Below, in pieces: positions 22,536-25,549 of a stretch of DNA of 25,549 nt. The first letter of the stretch is position 1. Each line of letters opens with the position of its first letter. Under the pieces are notes generated by a model that searched no databases, was not told the origin of the DNA, and saw nothing but the letters and a program-made list of their open reading frames with translations. Made by a program: the position numbers and the translations under genes. This DNA comes from Desulfobacteraceae bacterium. Lineage in GTDB: Bacteria; Desulfobacterota; Desulfobacteria; Desulfobacterales; SURF-7. Location: positions 1 to 25,549 of the forward strand of contig JAUXCK010000003.1 in the NCBI GenBank assembly GCA_030618925.1. Reading direction: 5' to 3'.

Positions 22536-23273
22536 CTAATCAGCCATCTCATCCGGTATATCCGCATTGGTATACACCTTCTGCACATCCTCACAGTCAT
22601 CCAGCATCCCCATCAGCCTCACCATCTGTTCGGCTTCCTTGCCTTCAAGATTTGTTGTGGACTGGGGAAGCATGGTGACCTCAGCATCAAAATAAGAAAT
22701 AGAGGCGGCATCAATGGCTTCTTTGACTGTTTCAAAATCATCGGGTTCTGTAATAATTTCGAAATTGTCTTCATCTTCCCGGACATCTTCAGCACCGGCA
22801 TCAATGGCTGTTTCCATAACAAGATCTTCATCAGCCGATGCTTTTTCAATGGCAATATAGCCTTTTTTGTCAAACATCCAGGCCACGCACCCGTTTTCAC
22901 CCAGGTTGCCGGCGCATTTACTGAAAATATGACGGATGTCTGCCACTGCCCGGTTCTTATTGTCCGTCAGGATCTCTATCAGGATTGCCGCACCACCGGG
23001 ACCGTATCCTTCGTAAGTCGATTCTTCATAACTGACCCCCTCAAGTTCGCCGGTCCCTTTTTTAATGGCCCTTGCAAGGTTGTCCTTGGGCATGTTTCCG
23101 CTCTTGGCGGCCTGAACCGCAGTTCTCAGCCGCGGGTTGGCATTCACATCCCCTCCCCCCATCCGGGCGGCCACGGTAATCTCCTTGATGAGTTTTGTGA
23201 AAACTTTGCCCCGCTTGGCATCAACGGCAGCTTTTTTATGTTTTATGCTTGACCATTTGCTGTGTCCTGACAT
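22536..23273 (-). CDS. yebC: YebC/TACO1-family protein (transcriptional or translational regulator)
   Basis: The 245-residue cytoplasmic protein begins with the hallmark SGHSKWSSIKHKKAAVDAKRGK segment (split over residues 2-23) and has GNMPKDNLARAIKKG (59-73), YEGYGPGG (88-95) and NGCVAWMF (near 127-134), all diagnostic for the family. YebC proteins were first described as transcription regulators. Related work links them to translation of proline-rich stretches, so the exact role is open. The ATG has a strong AGGAGG about 5 nt upstream, lying within the end of rlmE, and overlaps that gene by 31 bp. It ends 12 bp from the convergent nadA, with no visible terminator. Confidence 0.96.
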   Translation of the reverse strand: MSGHSKWSSIKHKKAAVDAKRGKVFTKLIKEITVAARMGGGDVNANPRLRTAVQAAKSGNMPKDNLARAIKKGTGELEGVSYEESTYEGYGPGGAAILIEILTDNKNRAVADIRHIFSKCAGNLGENGCVAWMFDKKGYIAIEKASADEDLVMETAIDAGAEDVREDEDNFEIITEPDDFETVKEAIDAASISYFDAEVTMLPQSTTNLEGKEAEQMVRLMGMLDDCEDVQKVYTNADIPDEMAD

Positions 23274-23908
23274 GGCGCCTCCTGTAATTTGCCTATTCCG
23301 ATGATATATATCTCTTTGCTGGCCTTTCGGCTGCTTTGCGGTTTAAAAATCTTGTGCCGTTTAAAACACCTCCGGACTGCATCTGAAAATGCCTTAAAAT
23401 CCCCCCCCTGAAATATCTTGCACACAAACGATCCCCCGGGTTTCAAAACCCTTTGGGCCGTGGCAAGGGCTGCCTCACAAAGATCGAGGGAACGCGCGCT
23501 GTCTACTATTTTATTCCCGGTGGTGGCCGGGGCCATATCGCTCAACACCACATGATAATTGCTTCCCAGAGATGTCTCCCCCGATGCATCCCCCGATGCA
23601 TCCAATGACGCATCCAGCAAAAAGATATCCCCTTGAATCACCCGGACGTAAGGCGGCAGGTTCAGGGTAACCGGTTTTTTGTCTATGCCCACCACCTGCC
23701 CCTTTCTCCCCACCAGTTTTGCCGTGTACTGCAGCCAGGAGCCGGGCGAGCACCCCAGGTCAAGGACTTTGCTCCCGCTTTGAATCACATGATACTTTTC
23801 CTGAATCTCCTGCAGTTTGTAAACCGACCGGGCCGTGAATTTTTCCTTTTTCGCCTTGCGCGTGTAATGGTCGTCCCACTGATTTTTTTTCCTGCGGCGC
23901 TGTGTCAT
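23243..23908 (-). CDS. rlmE: 23S rRNA 2'-O-ribose U2552 methyltransferase (FtsJ)
   Basis: RlmE methylates U2552 of 23S rRNA with S-adenosylmethionine late in 50S assembly. The 221-residue protein has the SAM motif VLDLGCSPGSW (48-58) and the K-D-K-E catalytic tetrad as Lys31 (ARSVYKL), Asp124 (SDMAP), Lys164 (CKIFQGG) and Glu199 (SKEIYI). Between the second and third strands an insertion repeats DAS(L/G) three times (99-110). It comes from a 12-bp tandem repeat in the DNA (23582-23617). The last 31 bp overlap yebC. It is probably co-transcribed with radA upstream and yebC downstream. Confidence 0.95.
   Translation of the reverse strand: MTQRRRKKNQWDDHYTRKAKKEKFTARSVYKLQEIQEKYHVIQSGSKVLDLGCSPGSWLQYTAKLVGRKGQVVGIDKKPVTLNLPPYVRVIQGDIFLLDASLDASGDASGETSLGSNYHVVLSDMAPATTGNKIVDSARSLDLCEAALATAQRVLKPGGSFVCKIFQGGDFKAFSDAVRRCFKRHKIFKPQSSRKASKEIYIIGIGKLQEAPCQDTANGQA
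23582..23617. repeat. Three-copy 12-bp tandem repeat inside rlmE
   Basis: Units CGATGCATCCCC, CGATGCATCCAA and TGACGCATCCAG follow directly. Because the period is a multiple of three, the reading frame is kept and the protein gains DAS(L/G) repeats. Such an array can gain or lose units by slippage. Confidence 0.85.
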
Positions 23909-23957
23909 TTCAAAAGCTTACCACAATTTGCCCACTTAATGAAGCAGATTATAGGCC

Positions 23958-25325
23958 TTAAAAAAGCACCTCCATGGCCTCTGAAACGTTCCTTACGCCG
24001 GTGATGGTAATTCCCTTGAATTCCGTCATCCGTTCCAGGTTGGACCGGGGGACAAGACATTTTGTAAATCCCATTTTCTGTATCTCGGCAACCCGCAGAT
24101 CCGCATGACTGATGGCCCGGACTTCGCCCGTGAGCCCCACCTCGCCCAGCACAACAGTATTGTTTTCTATGGAACGGTCCAGAAAGCTGGATGCCACGGC
24201 AGACACAATCCCCAGGTCCACGGCCGGTTCATCCACCTTGACGCCGCCGGCCACATTCATGAAAATGTCATGCCCCATGAGATGCATGCCGAGCTTTTTC
24301 TCCATCACCGCAACCAGCAAAGCGACCCGGTTCTGATCCAGACCCAGAATCGTTCTGCGGGGCGTGCCCAGACTAGTGCTGCTGGCCAAGCCCTGGAGCT
24401 CCACGAGAATGGGCCGGGTCCCTTCCATGCTGGCCGTCACCACAGACCCCGGCGTATTTTCCGGGCGCTCGGACAGAAACACCGCCGAAGGGTTGGTGAC
24501 CTCCTCCAGGCCTCTTTCCTTCATTTCAAACACACCGATCTCATTGGTGGATCCAAACCGGTTCTTGACGGCCCGCAAAATCCTGAACACGTGATTCCGG
24601 TCCCCTTCAAAATAGAGCACCGTGTCCACCATGTGCTCCATGACCCTGGGACCTGCAATGGCCCCGTCTTTTGTCACATGACCCACAAGAAACGTGGGGA
24701 CCCCTGTCTGCTTGGCAAGGATCATGAGCTGCATGGTGGATTCACGCACCTGGCTCACGCTGCCCGGCGCTGAAGAAAGATCCCCGTTGTACATGGTCTG
24801 AATCGAATCGATGACCAGCACATCCGGCTGAACCTTGTCCACCATGGCTATGATGGCATCAAGGGCGATTTCGGACACCACCAGAAGTCCCGGAGATACG
24901 GCTGACAGCCGCTCACTCCTGATTTTGATCTGTTTGACCGACTCCTCGCCGGACACATAAAGCACCTTGTGCCCCTGACTTGCCATGCTGTAAAGCGCCT
25001 GAAGCATGAGGGTTGATTTGCCGATGCCCGGATCCCCGCCGATGAGGACAAGGCTACCCGTCACAAGCCCGCCGCCCAGCACCCTGTCAAATTCCGAGAT
25101 GCCGGTCCGCATGCGATGCTCGCTGTCCAGCTCCACAGAATCAATGGGCACTGGATCTCGGGATTTACCGGACCTCTGCCTGATGAGCCCGGGAACAGAT
25201 TCCGACGACCGGCTCTCCTCCACAAAGGTCTGCCACTGGTCGCAATCCGGACATTTTCCCATCCACTTTGGGGTTTGATACCCGCAGGCCTGGCATGTAA
25301 ATATCGTTTTTATATTTTTCTTCAT
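23958..25325 (-). CDS. radA: DNA repair protein RadA
   Basis: RadA (Sms) is a RecA-like hexameric motor that helps branch migration during recombination and repair. From the ATG at 25325 it has 455 residues: a zinc finger with Cys11, Cys14, Cys25 and Cys28, the RecA-like core with Walker A GGDPGIGKST (96-105), Walker B LVIDS (170-174), the family-specific KNRFG motif (254-258), and a Lon-like C-terminal domain with PAVDLGIVSAVASSF and GEVGLTGEVRAI. Order and length are standard. A TTG one codon upstream (25328) is an alternative start; neither has a strong ribosome site. rlmE follows after 49 bp. Confidence 0.97.
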   Translation of the reverse strand: MKKNIKTIFTCQACGYQTPKWMGKCPDCDQWQTFVEESRSSESVPGLIRQRSGKSRDPVPIDSVELDSEHRMRTGISEFDRVLGGGLVTGSLVLIGGDPGIGKSTLMLQALYSMASQGHKVLYVSGEESVKQIKIRSERLSAVSPGLLVVSEIALDAIIAMVDKVQPDVLVIDSIQTMYNGDLSSAPGSVSQVRESTMQLMILAKQTGVPTFLVGHVTKDGAIAGPRVMEHMVDTVLYFEGDRNHVFRILRAVKNRFGSTNEIGVFEMKERGLEEVTNPSAVFLSERPENTPGSVVTASMEGTRPILVELQGLASSTSLGTPRRTILGLDQNRVALLVAVMEKKLGMHLMGHDIFMNVAGGVKVDEPAVDLGIVSAVASSFLDRSIENNTVVLGEVGLTGEVRAISHADLRVAEIQKMGFTKCLVPRSNLERMTEFKGITITGVRNVSEAMEVLF

Positions 25326-25410
25326 CAATTCAATTCTTCATTCCACAAAATCCAAGTGCAACCCCTATCATCAATTTCCCCTGCTACCCATGTCACCCGT
25401 TTATACAATT

Positions 25411-25447
25411 CCCCCCCTTTTTTTCCAAGGGGGGCCAGGGGGGATTT
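25411..25447. repeat. Dispersed palindromic repeat with GGGGCCAGGGGGG tail
   Basis: A C-run, CCCCCCCTTTTTTTCC, is followed by AAGGGGGGCCAGGGGGGATTT. It has the same layout as the 20851-20884 copy: a C/T arm, a G arm, then CCAGGGGGATTT. It lies upstream of radA in otherwise featureless sequence (25329-25549). Confidence 0.8.
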
Positions 25448-25549
25448 CATTGAACATTGAGATCTGGACGGTCATCTGTATTTTCCCGCAATGGGTGCAA
25501 TTAAAACCGTTGGGCATTTTAAGCGGCTTTTAAGCTCTCCCAGTAGCCA

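Overview
The window looks like chromosomal housekeeping DNA from a Gram-negative, sulfate-reducer-like Desulfobacterota (deltaproteobacterium), most likely of the Desulfobacterales. This placement comes from recognition, not a search. It rests on the gene set (proC-yggT-divIVA, tilS-ftsH-folP-ybbR-coaX, tandem pilT-type ATPases, lolA-nadA), on Gram-negative markers (LolA, type IV pilus motors), and on the dispersed palindromes and TAATCN hexamer arrays between genes. There is no CRISPR array, tRNA, rRNA, prophage or complete insertion sequence.

Layout. 1-1055: terminator of an upstream unit, then a promoter and a crotonase-family gene with an altered catalytic residue. 1078-1932 (-): proC. 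2034-3001 (+): yggT and divIVA. 3335-6440 (+): two pilT-like retraction ATPase genes and a zinc-ribbon/pseudo-receiver protein, apparently one pilus or motility cluster. 6482-7730 (+): a 14-bp tandem repeat, a 53-residue protein and a metallo-beta-lactamase-fold hydrolase coupled to it. 13865 down to 7704 (-): tilS, ftsH, folP, ybbR and coaX, read in that order as a probable operon. In many bacteria a diadenylate cyclase gene sits beside ybbR; here folP and ybbR are only 57 bp apart and it is absent.

14190-14478 (+): a strong promoter and a large, Alu-domain-type signal recognition particle RNA, with grpE and dnaK next (14708-17318) and a textbook terminator. hrcA and dnaJ are not beside them. 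19117 down to 17540 (-): an acyl-CoA synthetase, bracketed by two copies of a 46-bp REP-like element. 19787-20689 (+): an unrecognised 300-residue protein. 20917-22523 (+): lolA overlapping nadA by 4 bp. 25325 down to 22536 (-): radA, rlmE and yebC, the last two overlapping by 31 bp.

Functionally, most genes serve core maintenance: proline, folate, CoA and NAD synthesis, tRNA modification, rRNA methylation, protein folding and turnover, protein targeting and recombination. The less ordinary material is the pilus-motor cluster with its zinc-ribbon/pseudo-receiver protein, the large SRP RNA, the ybbR gene without its usual cyclase partner, the 53-residue coupled protein, the orphan 300-residue protein, and several families of intergenic repeats. 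I see no clear candidate for a wholly new multi-gene system; the best leads are listed in the findings.
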